A DNA stretch of 64,000 nt from JAAYDI01 sp052034005. GTDB taxonomy: Bacteria > Planctomycetota > Planctomycetia > Pirellulales > Pirellulaceae. Shown here piece after piece: positions 28,328 through 37,587 of this stretch; positions within the stretch are counted from its first letter, which is position 1; each line of letters opens with the position of its first letter. The position numbers and the translations under genes are program-made. Below the pieces are notes generated by a model that saw only the letters and a program-made list of their open reading frames with translations, was not told the DNA's origin and ran no database searches. Location: the NCBI GenBank assembly GCA_052034005.1, contig JBPOJB010000019.1:39257-103256 (forward strand), written 5' to 3'.

Positions 28328-28576
28328 ATGCCCTATTACGAGATTGTCTGGAATGAGGAACCTGGCGGAAACGTGGAGCACATTGCGGAGCATGGCCTGA
28401 CTCTAGAGGATGTGGAGGAGGTGCTTCTCAGTCCCTTGGATCGTGACATCAGTCGGTCCACAGGGTTGCCCATCGTATTTGGCTTCACGCCTGATGGACG
28501 CTACATTTTGGTAGTGTATGAGCAAATCGACGAGGTCACGATCTATCCAGTGACAGCCTACGAAGTGGAGGAGTAG
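28328..28576 (+). CDS. BrnT-like toxin-type protein
   Basis: An 82-aa protein from the ATG at 28328. Motifs YYEIVWNEE, EHIAEHGLTLEDVEEVLLSP, IVFGFTPDGRYILVVYEQID and VTIYPVTAYEVEE match small BrnT-like/DUF4258-type RNase-fold proteins with the order beta-alpha-alpha-beta-beta-beta. BrnT toxins cleave RNA and are held inactive by a partner encoded just downstream. Here the stop is two bases from the start of an XRE-type gene, and the SD of the second gene lies inside the end of the first. Toxin function is inferred from family and pairing; the usual BrnA partner is replaced by an XRE protein. An in-frame GTG/TTG start further upstream is possible but would overlap the promoter. Confidence 0.75.
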   Translation: MPYYEIVWNEEPGGNVEHIAEHGLTLEDVEEVLLSPLDRDISRSTGLPIVFGFTPDGRYILVVYEQIDEVTIYPVTAYEVEE

Positions 28577-28578
28577 CC

Positions 28579-28944
28579 ATGGCCCAAGCGCGAGGCCGGC
28601 GGATATACCGCCAGGCGAGTGAAGAGGAACGAGCGCGCCATGGGGAGATGCGAGCACAGATCGAGGCCGAATTGCCGGATATCCGGCGACGCGGTCGCGA
28701 GCGTCTCGCACTGCTCCGGAAAGAAGCAACGCCGCTCAGGCAGGCTTTGGCGATCCTGCGTGCTGAACGTGAACGACAGGGCTTGAGTCTGGCAGATATC
28801 AATGAGCGAACCGGCATCGACCGTGCCGCGTTGTCGCGACTGGAAAACAACGAAGAGGCAAACCCGACGTTGGCAACGCTGGAACGGTACGCAGACGCGC
28901 TGGGAAAGCAATTGGTTGTGTTGTTGTCCGACTCAAAGCGGTGA
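28579..28944 (+). CDS. XRE-family HTH protein, likely antitoxin
   Basis: A 121-aa protein. Residues ~1-55 are highly charged and helical (EEERARHGEMRAQIEAELPD). Residues ~60-115 form an XRE/Cro-type helix-turn-helix: LRAERERQGLSLADINERTG, IDRAALSRLENNEEANPTLA and LERYADALGKQLVVLL. AGGAG six bases upstream of the ATG gives a strong ribosome-binding site. It follows the toxin-like gene by two bases and is probably made in excess from the same transcript. The HTH likely recognises the palindrome over the shared promoter. The charged N-terminus may wrap the toxin. Confidence 0.85.
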   Translation: MAQARGRRIYRQASEEERARHGEMRAQIEAELPDIRRRGRERLALLRKEATPLRQALAILRAERERQGLSLADINERTGIDRAALSRLENNEEANPTLATLERYADALGKQLVVLLSDSKR

Positions 28945-29299
28945 GATGCAGCGCGATCGCCAACCGAGAGCTTGCCTGCTTGTGGAGTGTGAACAATGGC
29001 GGCTTTTGAGTGAATCACGTCCGATCCGACGCTGATGAACCGCCAGCCGTACATCCGCGGGATGCGGCTGGCGGCGCGGCGGCTGCTGCTGCTGGAAACG
29101 CTGGCGACGTACCCTGATCGACAGCAGGCCGACACCTCTATGAGGCACCGGGAATAACGGACGCGAAGACCGACACCTGCTCGGCATCTGACCCGAAACC
29201 AGAGTGTCTGCTTTTACACCTGCTTTTACAGCAAGAGTGCCTGCTTCCGTCGTCTGCTCCTGTCTGCTCGGACAGGGTGTCACGGGGCGAGAGGTCTGT
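28945..29299. other. Gene-free stretch after the antitoxin gene
   Basis: About 355 bp. A single degenerate CCAGAGTGTCTG unit lies near 29194-29212 (GAAACCAGAGTGTCTGC), followed by related CTGCTTTTACA and GTGCCTGCTTCCG pieces. I see no gene or terminator in the rest. Confidence 0.65.
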
Positions 29300-32200
29300 C
29301 TACTTGCCCAGTACGTGGAGCTGTTTGACAGCGCACACGCCGGGGGGCCCCAGCGTACTGAAGTCCTCGTTCTTGGAGCCTGGGCTCATCTTGCCCAGCC
29401 GCACGGCCGCGGGGTCGCCCGGGAACTCGCCGCGTGGGAACCGGGCGAGCTCCTGCCAGCCCTGCTGCGCTTGGGATGCCTGCACCACGATCTCCTGATC
29501 GCTAAGTTGCACAGCGACCTGGGTCCAGGCAGGGGGCAGGTTCACGCCCTCGAGGATCTGGCGCTGGCCGTCATCCACACCGAAGCGGCCCTCGGCGCGC
29601 AAGTTGACACGCAGCGCTTTGCCGTCCGGCCAGACGAGCGCCATGCCCGGACCCCACGACGCGCCGCCATCGGTACGTTGGTCGATAAGGCAGGCGATCA
29701 GGCGCGTCCCGGCCGGGATCGGGCGCTCGATGTACGCTGCCACGTTGGCCGCGCCTTCGATCAACAGCTCGCCGGCGCCCGGCCGGATCGCCGTGCCGGG
29801 CTGTGGCGACAGGGTCGTCGTCCACGGCGCGCGGAGTTCGTGCCCGGCTAACGCGTCCTCGAGCAGCACCTCACGCCCGGCAGCCAGGTCGATTGGGGGC
29901 GCTACCTCACGAGACTCTTCATCCAGCAGGAGCAGCCAGCCGCGCCCGGGTGCGACCGGGATCGACGCGTCAGGCGGGAACACAACCTCGCCCTGGAAGC
30001 CGCTGATGGGCGGTGCATACAGGTGCGCTTGGGCAGGATCTAGCCCGAGCTGCTGGAAGTCGATCGCCAGCGGCAAGCTCACGGGTGCGTCGGCCCAACT
30101 GGCCAGCGCCACGAGCGTCCGCCCCTCGCGCTGATACACGGTCGCCAGGACATCGTCCCGCCCGGTCTTCACCGGGCAGGTGGAGTCCCAGTAGCCGATC
30201 ATGCGCGCCTCGGCGATACCGAACTCGTCCCACACCTTCCACAGGTTCCGCGGATCACCGCTCCAGCCCAGCCGGCCCGTCATGCCGTAGACCATGCCGC
30301 GCCACGGATTGCCCCCACCTTGCAGCATCTCACCGAACAGCCCGTAGGGGATCCCTGCGACCTCCACCATCCAGTAGTCCGGCGGTTCGTTGTAGTCGAA
30401 CCCCTCCCCGAACCACAGGCTGTCAATGCACGGAAACAACTCGATGTACAGGTTGGCGCAGTTGTTCAGCCCATACTGCGGATGAAAGTGGTTGCCCGAA
30501 TGGAAATCGATCAGGCAGCCGGGACGTGCACGCTGCAGGACTTTCCGGACGCGCTTCATGATCTCCCGGTCGTAGCCGATCCCATCCAGATACAGCCCAT
30601 CGATGCCTACGTTGTGCACGAGCCAGTTGAGCCCTTCCAAGTAGTAGTTGTGCCAGCGCGAGAGTCCGGTCGTCGCGATCGCCGCGTCGTAATGCCCGTT
30701 GCCCAACGGCTGATGCCACGCCGGCGCGTAGTCGGTCACTGCATGTTCGCACAGCCACGCGCTGCCTGTCGGACCGCCCTCTGCTGCGGGTTCCGCGGCA
30801 AACTGGTCGGCCAGGCGGAATCCGGGGCCGGTCGCGAAGATTTCACGGCCCAGGCTGCGCAGGGCCCAGAATTCCGCCGTGTAGTTGCTCAGCTCGCGGA
30901 TCGTGTAGTAGATCTTCACCTTCATGTTCCGGGCGTGGGCATCGGCCGCGTAGGAGGCGAGTTGATCCGTGGTCAGGAACGGGTAGTTGATGTGGGGGTT
31001 CAGGCTGTCGCCCTGGTGCAGGTTGATGATCGTGGCGCCTGTCGCGGCCGCTTCGGCCACAGGCGCGGCGGTGCTGCGGTGGAAGTACCGCCACTGCCAG
31101 TGGTTCTTGTCGAGCACTTTGACGGGCGTGATGAGCAGGCCGAAATTGAAGTGCAGCTCCTGCCCGGCGGCGACCTCGCGCGGCCCTGTGTAAGCCCGCA
31201 CCAGCACCTGGTCGGTGCCGACTTCTTCGACGTCGCAGCCGCCCTGGCCGTCGTTGCCCCAGTCCTTGTACAAGCCTGACTCCTGGAGGTTGAACAAATC
31301 CCACCGGTCCTCGGTGTGCTTGAACTTGCAGCTCAGGCCGGCATTGACCTCCCCGATCCAGAACTGGTTGTTCGAGCGCGCAGCATCCCACTTCCATAGC
31401 CACCGCGGCGGGCGGTATCCGCCCTTGCGGCCCAGCCCCATCATGTAGGTGGCCGACTCGCGGCGCAGCGGGATCTCCAGCCGGACATCGGCCAGCCGCG
31501 CGGCACTGAGCGACTTGAGCGTGAGCCGGAAATTGACGTACCCGTCGCACTCCAGCTTCGCACGACACACCAGCTCCCACATCCCTTCTTCCGTGTCACC
31601 GCCTGTGTCACTACCGCCCTGTCCCAGGCTCTCGACCGGCGTGCCAGAGCTACCCCAGCCATGTGCCTCCCAACTGACTGCGCCCGGCGCTCGGCTGGTG
31701 ATCTTGGGCGCGTGGTTCCGCCACACTACGGGCGATTGTCCATCCGGCTGGACGACCAGCCGCATCGGCTCCGCCAGCAGCTCCTGTGCCGCGCCGTCGA
31801 CCGCGTCGATGTTCCGTGTGAAGCGGCTGGTGATGCTGGAGAGCAGTCCGGTGTCGGCCAGCCGCACGCCGCGCCCGAGCACCGCGAAGCCGCCTTCCGT
31901 TTCTCGCACGGGCTCGTACGGCGGAAACACTTCCTCGTCCAACCCGATGGTTGAATCGAGCCAGCGGAGCCGGGCGTGCCGCCACAGCTGACTGTCGCCC
32001 GCGTCGTCCAAGACCTCGTCAGACACACGGACCGTCAACGCGACATGTGCGGGCGCAGCGTTCTTCGCGGCGACGGTCACGGTGCCGCGGTACACTTCGG
32101 GCGCGGCATCGCGCGGCACGGCCAGGCCGCACCACAGCGCCTGCACTTTACCTTGGGACACGTTCACGGTCTTGTGCAGCGGCCGGCCGAGCCAGTCCGT

Positions 32201-33037
32201 GCCGCCGACGTTGAAGCAGCGCATCGCCGCCGCGGGGATCGGCTTGCCTGCCGGCGAAGTCAAGTCGCTGAAAGTGACGGTCACCGCCTCCAACGACTGG
32301 CCGCTGGCGAACACGCCGATCTGCCACGCATAGAACTCGCCGCGGCAAGCCTCGCCGGCGAACGTATCGCTCGGCCCGCGGCGCACCCAGCAGAGCGGCA
32401 GCTCGTCGGTCATGCGGATCGGAAACCTGCGGTCTTCCGGGAAGAGCAGGTATGTCTGGTCCGGATGAGCCGCGACCAGCGTCTGCACTTCCCCGGCGGA
32501 TGCGACGACTTCCATGGGATCGAACCGATGGAAGTCATTAATTGCCTGGAACTCCAGCACTCTGGCAGCCGGAAGACCGTCGGTGTCGCCGGCTCGCACC
32601 TCCCTGGCGAGTGGTTCGCAGGCTGCAGCCCATTCCTTCTCCGCCGTGTCGACCGGCGGCAGGTAGACGGTGGTCGGAAAATACCACGACCCTTCGGTCT
32701 TGTAGGGTAGGTAATACACATGGTACTCACCAGGGACTGTGACCGGCTGGAACAGCAAGTCGCCGGACTGCCGCTGCACGTCCACTCGCAGTACGTTCTC
32801 GACGCGTTTATTCGTCGCGGCATCCATCACGATGATGTCGATCTGCTCCGGAGTGGCGTCGCGCCGCCGCCACGGCAGGCGCACCCATACGGCGTCCGCC
32901 GGCTGCTCGACCCGCACTCGCGCGCGGTGGTTGCCCAAAGCCTCCGGCCAGTCGCCGGTGCCGTACGGCACGTCCCGGGCCGAGGCTGGGGCGACCATGG
33001 TACTGAGACACAACAACACGGTGACGCGGATAACCAT
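29300..33037 (-). CDS. Very large exported DUF6067-like glycoside hydrolase-type protein
   Basis: A 1245-aa exported protein with a short signal peptide (MVIRVTVLLCLSTMVAPASA) and GAGG upstream of the ATG. The N-terminal third is beta-rich (DAVWVRLPWRR, YHVYYLPYKTEGSWYFPTTV). A central region with WEAHGWGSSG and WDAARSNNQFWIGEVNAGL is followed by a TIM-barrel-type domain (~700-1000): INLHQGDSLNPHINYPFLTT, NMKVKIYYTIRELSNYTAEF, VGIDGLYLDGIGYDREIMKR and LIDFHSGNHFHPQYG. The last ~200 residues form a beta-sandwich (LIACLIDQRTDGGASWGPGM). I associate this pattern with DUF6067/GH123-related planctomycete proteins. The acidic residues of GLYLDGIGYDRE are candidate catalytic residues. The gene lies 55 bp downstream of the DUF4838 gene on the same strand and they are probably one operon. 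Confidence 0.75.
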   Translation of the reverse strand: MVIRVTVLLCLSTMVAPASARDVPYGTGDWPEALGNHRARVRVEQPADAVWVRLPWRRRDATPEQIDIIVMDAATNKRVENVLRVDVQRQSGDLLFQPVTVPGEYHVYYLPYKTEGSWYFPTTVYLPPVDTAEKEWAAACEPLAREVRAGDTDGLPAARVLEFQAINDFHRFDPMEVVASAGEVQTLVAAHPDQTYLLFPEDRRFPIRMTDELPLCWVRRGPSDTFAGEACRGEFYAWQIGVFASGQSLEAVTVTFSDLTSPAGKPIPAAAMRCFNVGGTDWLGRPLHKTVNVSQGKVQALWCGLAVPRDAAPEVYRGTVTVAAKNAAPAHVALTVRVSDEVLDDAGDSQLWRHARLRWLDSTIGLDEEVFPPYEPVRETEGGFAVLGRGVRLADTGLLSSITSRFTRNIDAVDGAAQELLAEPMRLVVQPDGQSPVVWRNHAPKITSRAPGAVSWEAHGWGSSGTPVESLGQGGSDTGGDTEEGMWELVCRAKLECDGYVNFRLTLKSLSAARLADVRLEIPLRRESATYMMGLGRKGGYRPPRWLWKWDAARSNNQFWIGEVNAGLSCKFKHTEDRWDLFNLQESGLYKDWGNDGQGGCDVEEVGTDQVLVRAYTGPREVAAGQELHFNFGLLITPVKVLDKNHWQWRYFHRSTAAPVAEAAATGATIINLHQGDSLNPHINYPFLTTDQLASYAADAHARNMKVKIYYTIRELSNYTAEFWALRSLGREIFATGPGFRLADQFAAEPAAEGGPTGSAWLCEHAVTDYAPAWHQPLGNGHYDAAIATTGLSRWHNYYLEGLNWLVHNVGIDGLYLDGIGYDREIMKRVRKVLQRARPGCLIDFHSGNHFHPQYGLNNCANLYIELFPCIDSLWFGEGFDYNEPPDYWMVEVAGIPYGLFGEMLQGGGNPWRGMVYGMTGRLGWSGDPRNLWKVWDEFGIAEARMIGYWDSTCPVKTGRDDVLATVYQREGRTLVALASWADAPVSLPLAIDFQQLGLDPAQAHLYAPPISGFQGEVVFPPDASIPVAPGRGWLLLLDEESREVAPPIDLAAGREVLLEDALAGHELRAPWTTTLSPQPGTAIRPGAGELLIEGAANVAAYIERPIPAGTRLIACLIDQRTDGGASWGPGMALVWPDGKALRVNLRAEGRFGVDDGQRQILEGVNLPPAWTQVAVQLSDQEIVVQASQAQQGWQELARFPRGEFPGDPAAVRLGKMSPGSKNEDFSTLGPPGVCAVKQLHVLGK

Positions 33038-33092
33038 GCGGGCATCCTCTTGTCGATCGATGTTGGGTTGTACTGGCGGAGCCGGCGGCAGG

Positions 33093-35498
33093 TCACTTCT
33101 CGCGGTACACGACCACGGGCCCCAATAACCCTCCGGTGCCGAGTTCGTTCTGAGTCAGACGCGCACAATGCAGGGTCACCTGATTGTGGCCCGATCTGAC
33201 CGCTGCCGTGATGTCGAACGAAGCGGGCGCCGCATAGCCCGTGAACGCGCCGGTCGTCGTCGTCGCGACGTTACCGTCCGCGTCACGCACTTCCTTGAGG
33301 TACGGGACATGGAGTCCGTTCACGTACAGTTCGGCACTGCCATCGGTGGCCGCCAGCCAGAGATAGACGCGTTTGCCGTCCGGGCGATCCGGAAGCTCGA
33401 CGTCTGTTCGATACCACATCGTGCCCATGTAGTCGTGCAGTCCCAGGCTGGACCAGGTTTGCAGGCACGGGTCCGTCACTCCCCACGACGCATCGTCGCA
33501 ATCCGGTTGTGTCCAGCCCAGCTGTTCACCTTGCTTGTCCGGGTCGGCGTGGTAGCGGAACCGGCGGACGGGCGGCGTGGTGAGCAGTACGAACGCAGTA
33601 GGGTCCGCGATGCGCGCCGCATCGGCATAGGTCGGGCGGCAGAACGCGTTGAAGTAGAAGTCGCTGTGGATGCTGTGGACCCAGTACATCTTCCCGAACG
33701 ATTTCTGAGGCGCGTACTGATCGGCCAGCGCTGTGGCCCGGTCTGCATAGGTCTGCATGTCCGCCGGGAGCGTGGCGAAGCGTCCTTCGGCCAGGTCGCG
33801 GCGCATCTTCATGAACAGCTCGAACAGCTGCAGCGACTCGTCCACGATCCGGATCCGCGCACGTTCGTGGTCGGTCACGGCCGCGGCGGTCGCGGCATCC
33901 ATCAGCCGCCGCATCTCGGCGAGCCGCTGCGGCGTGAATCGGGCGAGGTGGCCCCAGCAGCAACCGGAGTATTCGGGGGTGTTCACCCAGATCTCGTCCA
34001 CGAACCGCCAGTACGCGGCCATCTGCGTTCCGGCGTGGCCGTAGAAGCGGTCGTTGAGTTCCTGGAGGATCCGGGCCGGGTCCTGCTGCGGGTCCCACGC
34101 CAGCCGCAGCCCGAGGTAGATCCCGTGCAGCGTGGTCTCGAAATTCGTGATGCCTTCCGGCTGCCAGAACGCACAGTTGTGGCGGTACAGGATAGGGACG
34201 TCCGTGCTCCACTTCGTGCTCAGCGGGTTGGGCGCATTGGCTTCGGCCAGGAACCAGGAATAGAGATAGTAAGACACCGCCGGTTTCGCCCGGCCCCAGC
34301 CTTCGACGAGGTACCGCAGGTCCTTGTTACCCGGGACGTTGTCGTCGGTCATCGGATGCGCGCGGCTGTAACTGATCGGCGCCACTTGCGGGTACAAGTT
34401 CGGGTGCACCGTCTCGCGCAAGGGTGGGCGTGTGAACTGCACGTACGCCAGGAACCCCAGCATGACGTCCGGGTGCCGGGCGGCCACTCGCTCGGCAATC
34501 TGGTTGGCGAAATGCAGATACCGGTCCGTGATCGACACGCAGTTCATCGTGGCGTCCCAATCGCCCGTGTCCAACGCGCGGCACTTGGCACATTCGCAGA
34601 AGTCCGTCCCGTCTCCCGGTGAGATCGAGATGGAAGGGACCGGGTCCCGATCCAGGCGCGCGATGATCGCGTCGGCCACGGCTGCAGCCACCTCCGGGTT
34701 GGCCCAGCACAACCGGTGGCCGACATCGCACGGATGGAGACGGCGTTGGCCACCGATCTCCGCGTTCCAGTCCAGGTGCTGCTGCAATTGCTCCTGGGTG
34801 ATGTAACCCTCCAACGCATGTCCGGCCGCGATCGGCAGCCCTCCGGCGCGGTTGCGACGCGAGTAGACCGGGTCGCTGTGCCAGATGTCGCGGTAGATCG
34901 TGTATGGTGCAAGCTCCTCATCGCGGTGCGCCAGAGCGATCGTCTTCAGTTCGGGTATGACCTCGCCCAATTCACTGGGCATGTACCAGCGGCAGCCGAG
35001 CTGGTCGAGCACGGTGTAGATCGCGTAGCTGGTTGCCAGGTCGGACTGGCCGAACAGGCCGACCGCGTCCTGAGCGACCACGATTCGCAGCGCCTGCCGG
35101 TCGGCAAACTGCCTGCCCGGCGGGCCGAACCTGTCCTGGCCGAGTTCCCCGATCAGGACCGGGATTGCCGCGCCGGAACCGGCCGGTTTTCCGATGCGGA
35201 TCGGGACTGACGCGCCGCTCATTTTCTCCAGATACAGGGCCAGATCCCGGACCGACTCGCGCAGTCGCTGCCGGTCGGCTTCCGCCCGCTGGGCTGCACT
35301 CCCCCGGCCGCCCACGTCCTGATCGGCCGCCATGATGCGCTGGGGCACGTAGATTTCGCAGCAGGCCCGGCCGTCGGCCACCAGGATGACCTGCGGCTGA
35401 GATGCCGCAGCACGAGAAGTGGCCGTGAAGTGCGCCGCCAGCCCGCCCGCCGCCAGGAACAGCACCACCAACGGGATACGGTATTCTTGTGCTTTCAC
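33093..35498 (-). CDS. Exported DUF4838 protein, glycoside hydrolase-like
   Basis: An 801-aa protein from the GTG at 35498, which has AAGGAGG upstream and starts a signal segment (YRIPLVVLFLAAGGLAAHF). It has an N-terminal alpha/beta domain like that of GH20/GH67-type enzymes (ATSYAIYTVLDQLGCRWYMPS). The DUF4838 core follows with SISPGDGTDFCECAKC (Cys motif at ~300), YLHFANQIAERVAARHPDVM and VEGWGRAKPAVSYYLYSWFL. Helical segments come next, and a C-terminal galactose-binding-like domain (GTMWYRTDVELPDRPDGKR, LWLAATDGSAELYVNG). DUF4838 proteins are common in planctomycetes and Verrucomicrobia near sulfatases and hydrolases; their reaction has not been firmly assigned. The strong ribosome-binding site decides the start over the longer in-frame extension. 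Confidence 0.83.
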   Translation of the reverse strand: MKAQEYRIPLVVLFLAAGGLAAHFTATSRAAASQPQVILVADGRACCEIYVPQRIMAADQDVGGRGSAAQRAEADRQRLRESVRDLALYLEKMSGASVPIRIGKPAGSGAAIPVLIGELGQDRFGPPGRQFADRQALRIVVAQDAVGLFGQSDLATSYAIYTVLDQLGCRWYMPSELGEVIPELKTIALAHRDEELAPYTIYRDIWHSDPVYSRRNRAGGLPIAAGHALEGYITQEQLQQHLDWNAEIGGQRRLHPCDVGHRLCWANPEVAAAVADAIIARLDRDPVPSISISPGDGTDFCECAKCRALDTGDWDATMNCVSITDRYLHFANQIAERVAARHPDVMLGFLAYVQFTRPPLRETVHPNLYPQVAPISYSRAHPMTDDNVPGNKDLRYLVEGWGRAKPAVSYYLYSWFLAEANAPNPLSTKWSTDVPILYRHNCAFWQPEGITNFETTLHGIYLGLRLAWDPQQDPARILQELNDRFYGHAGTQMAAYWRFVDEIWVNTPEYSGCCWGHLARFTPQRLAEMRRLMDAATAAAVTDHERARIRIVDESLQLFELFMKMRRDLAEGRFATLPADMQTYADRATALADQYAPQKSFGKMYWVHSIHSDFYFNAFCRPTYADAARIADPTAFVLLTTPPVRRFRYHADPDKQGEQLGWTQPDCDDASWGVTDPCLQTWSSLGLHDYMGTMWYRTDVELPDRPDGKRVYLWLAATDGSAELYVNGLHVPYLKEVRDADGNVATTTTGAFTGYAAPASFDITAAVRSGHNQVTLHCARLTQNELGTGGLLGPVVVYREK

Positions 35499-35645
35499 GG
35501 ATTGCCTCCTTCTGAACGCGTAAGGTCGCGATCGCCGCGGGCTCTCCGTGGCGATGCGCTGCGTGCGGGAGCGGGTCGCCGACAATGGCCGCGCTCACTT
35601 CCGCCGCGTGAGCGCGCCTGGGAAGAAGCGCCCCCGGGTTCCCGT

Positions 35646-36782
35646 TCAGGGAGTGGAAGGATCATCGGCCCGCCCGCGGCGCAGCGCCGCCTCGGCCTCC
35701 CAATTTGGTTTCTCATCCACCTGTTCGCCGGACCGGCGGCGAAGGTGGTGGGGGTCGCGGCAATGCGCGAGGGCCAGGTCATAGATCAACTCGCCGCGCT
35801 GGTACAGGTCTACCAGGGCATTGTCCATCGTCTGCATCTGATGCCTGCGGCCGGTCTGCATTTCGTTGTAGCACAAGTGTTCTTTGCGCTCGCGGAGGTG
35901 AGTCCGGACGGCCGGGGTGCTGACAAGCACTTCACAGGCCAGGACCAATCCCTTCCCGTCGGCGCGCGGCAGCAACTGTTGTGCGATCACGGCCCGGAGG
36001 ACGCTCGACAACTGCACGGTGATGGCATTCTGCTGCTCGGCCGGGAAGACCGAGTAGATCCGCTGCACCGTCTGTACGGCATCCGGCGTGTGCAGTGTCG
36101 CGAGCACCAGGTGGCCCGTCTCCGCGGCCGTCAGCGCCGTTTCGATGGTCTCCAGATCGCGCATCTCGCCGACGACGATGACGTCGGGATCCAGTCGCAG
36201 CACGTGCACGAGTGCCTCGCGAAACGACTTGACGTCGGTCTGGACCTCCTGCTGGATGATGATGCTGCGGTTGTTCTCGTGCACGAACTCCACCGGATCC
36301 TCGATCGTGACGATCTTGGCGCGACGGTTCTGATTGATCACGTCGATCATGTAGTTGAGCGTGGTCGTCTTGCCCACGCCGGTGGGTCCTGTCACGATCA
36401 CAAGCCCGTTGGGCAGGCGTGTCAGCTCGTCGACGACGGCGGGCAAGCCGAGTTCGCTGGCCGGGCGGATCGCGACCTCACAGAGCCGGATGGCCATCTC
36501 AGGGCACCGGCCGTGGTAATAGACGCTCGTGCGGCAACGTCCGACGCCTGCGAAGAACCTGGAGAAGCATAGCTTCCACTGCTGTTCAAAGAGCTCGCGT
36601 TGCGGCGGCGGCAGCAGGTCGTCCACCAGGCGAAGCAGCGTTGCTTCATCGAGCGGTTCGCCCTGGATGAACTGGATCTCGCCGTGGACCCGCACGACGG
36701 GGGCCACGCCGCGCACCAGGTGCACATCGCTCGCATTGAGTTTCCGCGCGCCACGCAGAATCCTGTCCAATGTCCATACCAT
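35646..36782 (-). CDS. PilT-type hexameric secretion/retraction ATPase
   Basis: A 378-aa GspE/PilT-family ATPase from the ATG at 36782 (GAAGGA about nine bases upstream). N-terminal half: LDRILRGARKLNASDVHLVR and VVRVHGEIQFI. Catalytic half: Walker A GPTGVGKTTT, Asp box IVTIEDPVEFVHENNRSIII, Walker B DPDVIVVGEMRDLETIETAL and His box TAAETGHLVLATLHT. The C-terminal MQTMDNALVDLYQRGELI resembles PilT more than GspE or PilB, and there is no zinc tetracysteine motif of PilB. It is the last gene of an eight-gene run with no pilin, PilC or PilQ gene nearby, so it may power something other than a classical type IV pilus. Proteins of this type form hexameric rings at the inner membrane. Confidence 0.92.
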   Translation of the reverse strand: MVWTLDRILRGARKLNASDVHLVRGVAPVVRVHGEIQFIQGEPLDEATLLRLVDDLLPPPQRELFEQQWKLCFSRFFAGVGRCRTSVYYHGRCPEMAIRLCEVAIRPASELGLPAVVDELTRLPNGLVIVTGPTGVGKTTTLNYMIDVINQNRRAKIVTIEDPVEFVHENNRSIIIQQEVQTDVKSFREALVHVLRLDPDVIVVGEMRDLETIETALTAAETGHLVLATLHTPDAVQTVQRIYSVFPAEQQNAITVQLSSVLRAVIAQQLLPRADGKGLVLACEVLVSTPAVRTHLRERKEHLCYNEMQTGRRHQMQTMDNALVDLYQRGELIYDLALAHCRDPHHLRRRSGEQVDEKPNWEAEAALRRGRADDPSTP

Positions 36783-36792
36783 GCCGCGTCCT

Positions 36793-37572
36793 TCACCGAG
36801 AACGAAACCAACTGCGCAGCCGACGGCTCCAGGACATCCATGACGGCTGAGCCAGCTCCGCCAGCAGTTGGCGGCCCAGCTCGTGTCCCGGACATAGCTC
36901 CAGGCAGGTCTGCGCGCTGCGCCGCGCCTGCTCATCCAGCCCCAGCGCCCGCTGGCAACGGGCCTGCACGAACCAGGCGTACGATTGGTCCGACGCCGTC
37001 TCACACGCCACCCGCGCGCGCATCAATGCACGGCTTGGGTGACGATAGAACAAGTAAATCAGCGCGATCTCGACGGAAACGAGCCAGTCGGCATCCAGTT
37101 GCCGCGCCTTGTCGAAACAGTGCTGCTCCGTCGCTTGCCTGGCGGCCAGCAGCAACTCGCCACGCACCATCCAACGGTACGCCGACTGGCCGTCCTGCTG
37201 CAGCGAACCGTCGCAAGATTCGTGGGCCCGCCTCAGGTTCCGCAGGCGGCACAACGCCTGGGCTCGGCCGGCCGTCAGGTCGCCGTGACGAGGGAAAAGC
37301 TCCAATGCCTTGCGCGCCCACAACTCAGCCTCAGGATACTCGCCCAGCAGCACCAGCATCTGGACCTGGCCCAACCAGCCGTCCACGCGCGTCTTGTCCA
37401 GCTCCAACGCACGCGAATAGAACTTGAGCGCATTCTCATACAGGCCGAGGCGACGCTCCTGCCCCGCCCGCTTCATCCAGTCGATCTCTTCGCGACGCGG
37501 CCCCGCGTCTGCCGGCCGCTTCCGACCGGGCGCGTCTTCATCGTCGAATTCCAGCTTGCTAAAACGCGTCAT
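36793..37572 (-). CDS. TPR-repeat protein
   Basis: A 259-aa soluble protein. After a charged leader it carries tetratricopeptide-type helical repeats: MKRAGQERRLGLYENALKFY, YSRALELDKTRVDGWLGQ, VLLGEYPEAELWARKALELF, and less regular ones to ~residue 230. It ends in a basic, Trp-rich tail (WMSWSRRLRSWFRSR) that could touch the membrane. No signal peptide is seen. It lies 10 bp before the PilT-type gene and 15 bp after the signal-peptidase-like gene, so it probably works as an adaptor between them. Partners are inference only. Confidence 0.85.
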   Translation of the reverse strand: MTRFSKLEFDDEDAPGRKRPADAGPRREEIDWMKRAGQERRLGLYENALKFYSRALELDKTRVDGWLGQVQMLVLLGEYPEAELWARKALELFPRHGDLTAGRAQALCRLRNLRRAHESCDGSLQQDGQSAYRWMVRGELLLAARQATEQHCFDKARQLDADWLVSVEIALIYLFYRHPSRALMRARVACETASDQSYAWFVQARCQRALGLDEQARRSAQTCLELCPGHELGRQLLAELAQPSWMSWSRRLRSWFRSR

Positions 37573-37587
37573 GACGAAGCCGACTGA

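Noticed and set aside
28945..29299. Possible small RNA downstream of the antitoxin gene
   Set aside because: No promoter, stem or terminator could be identified.
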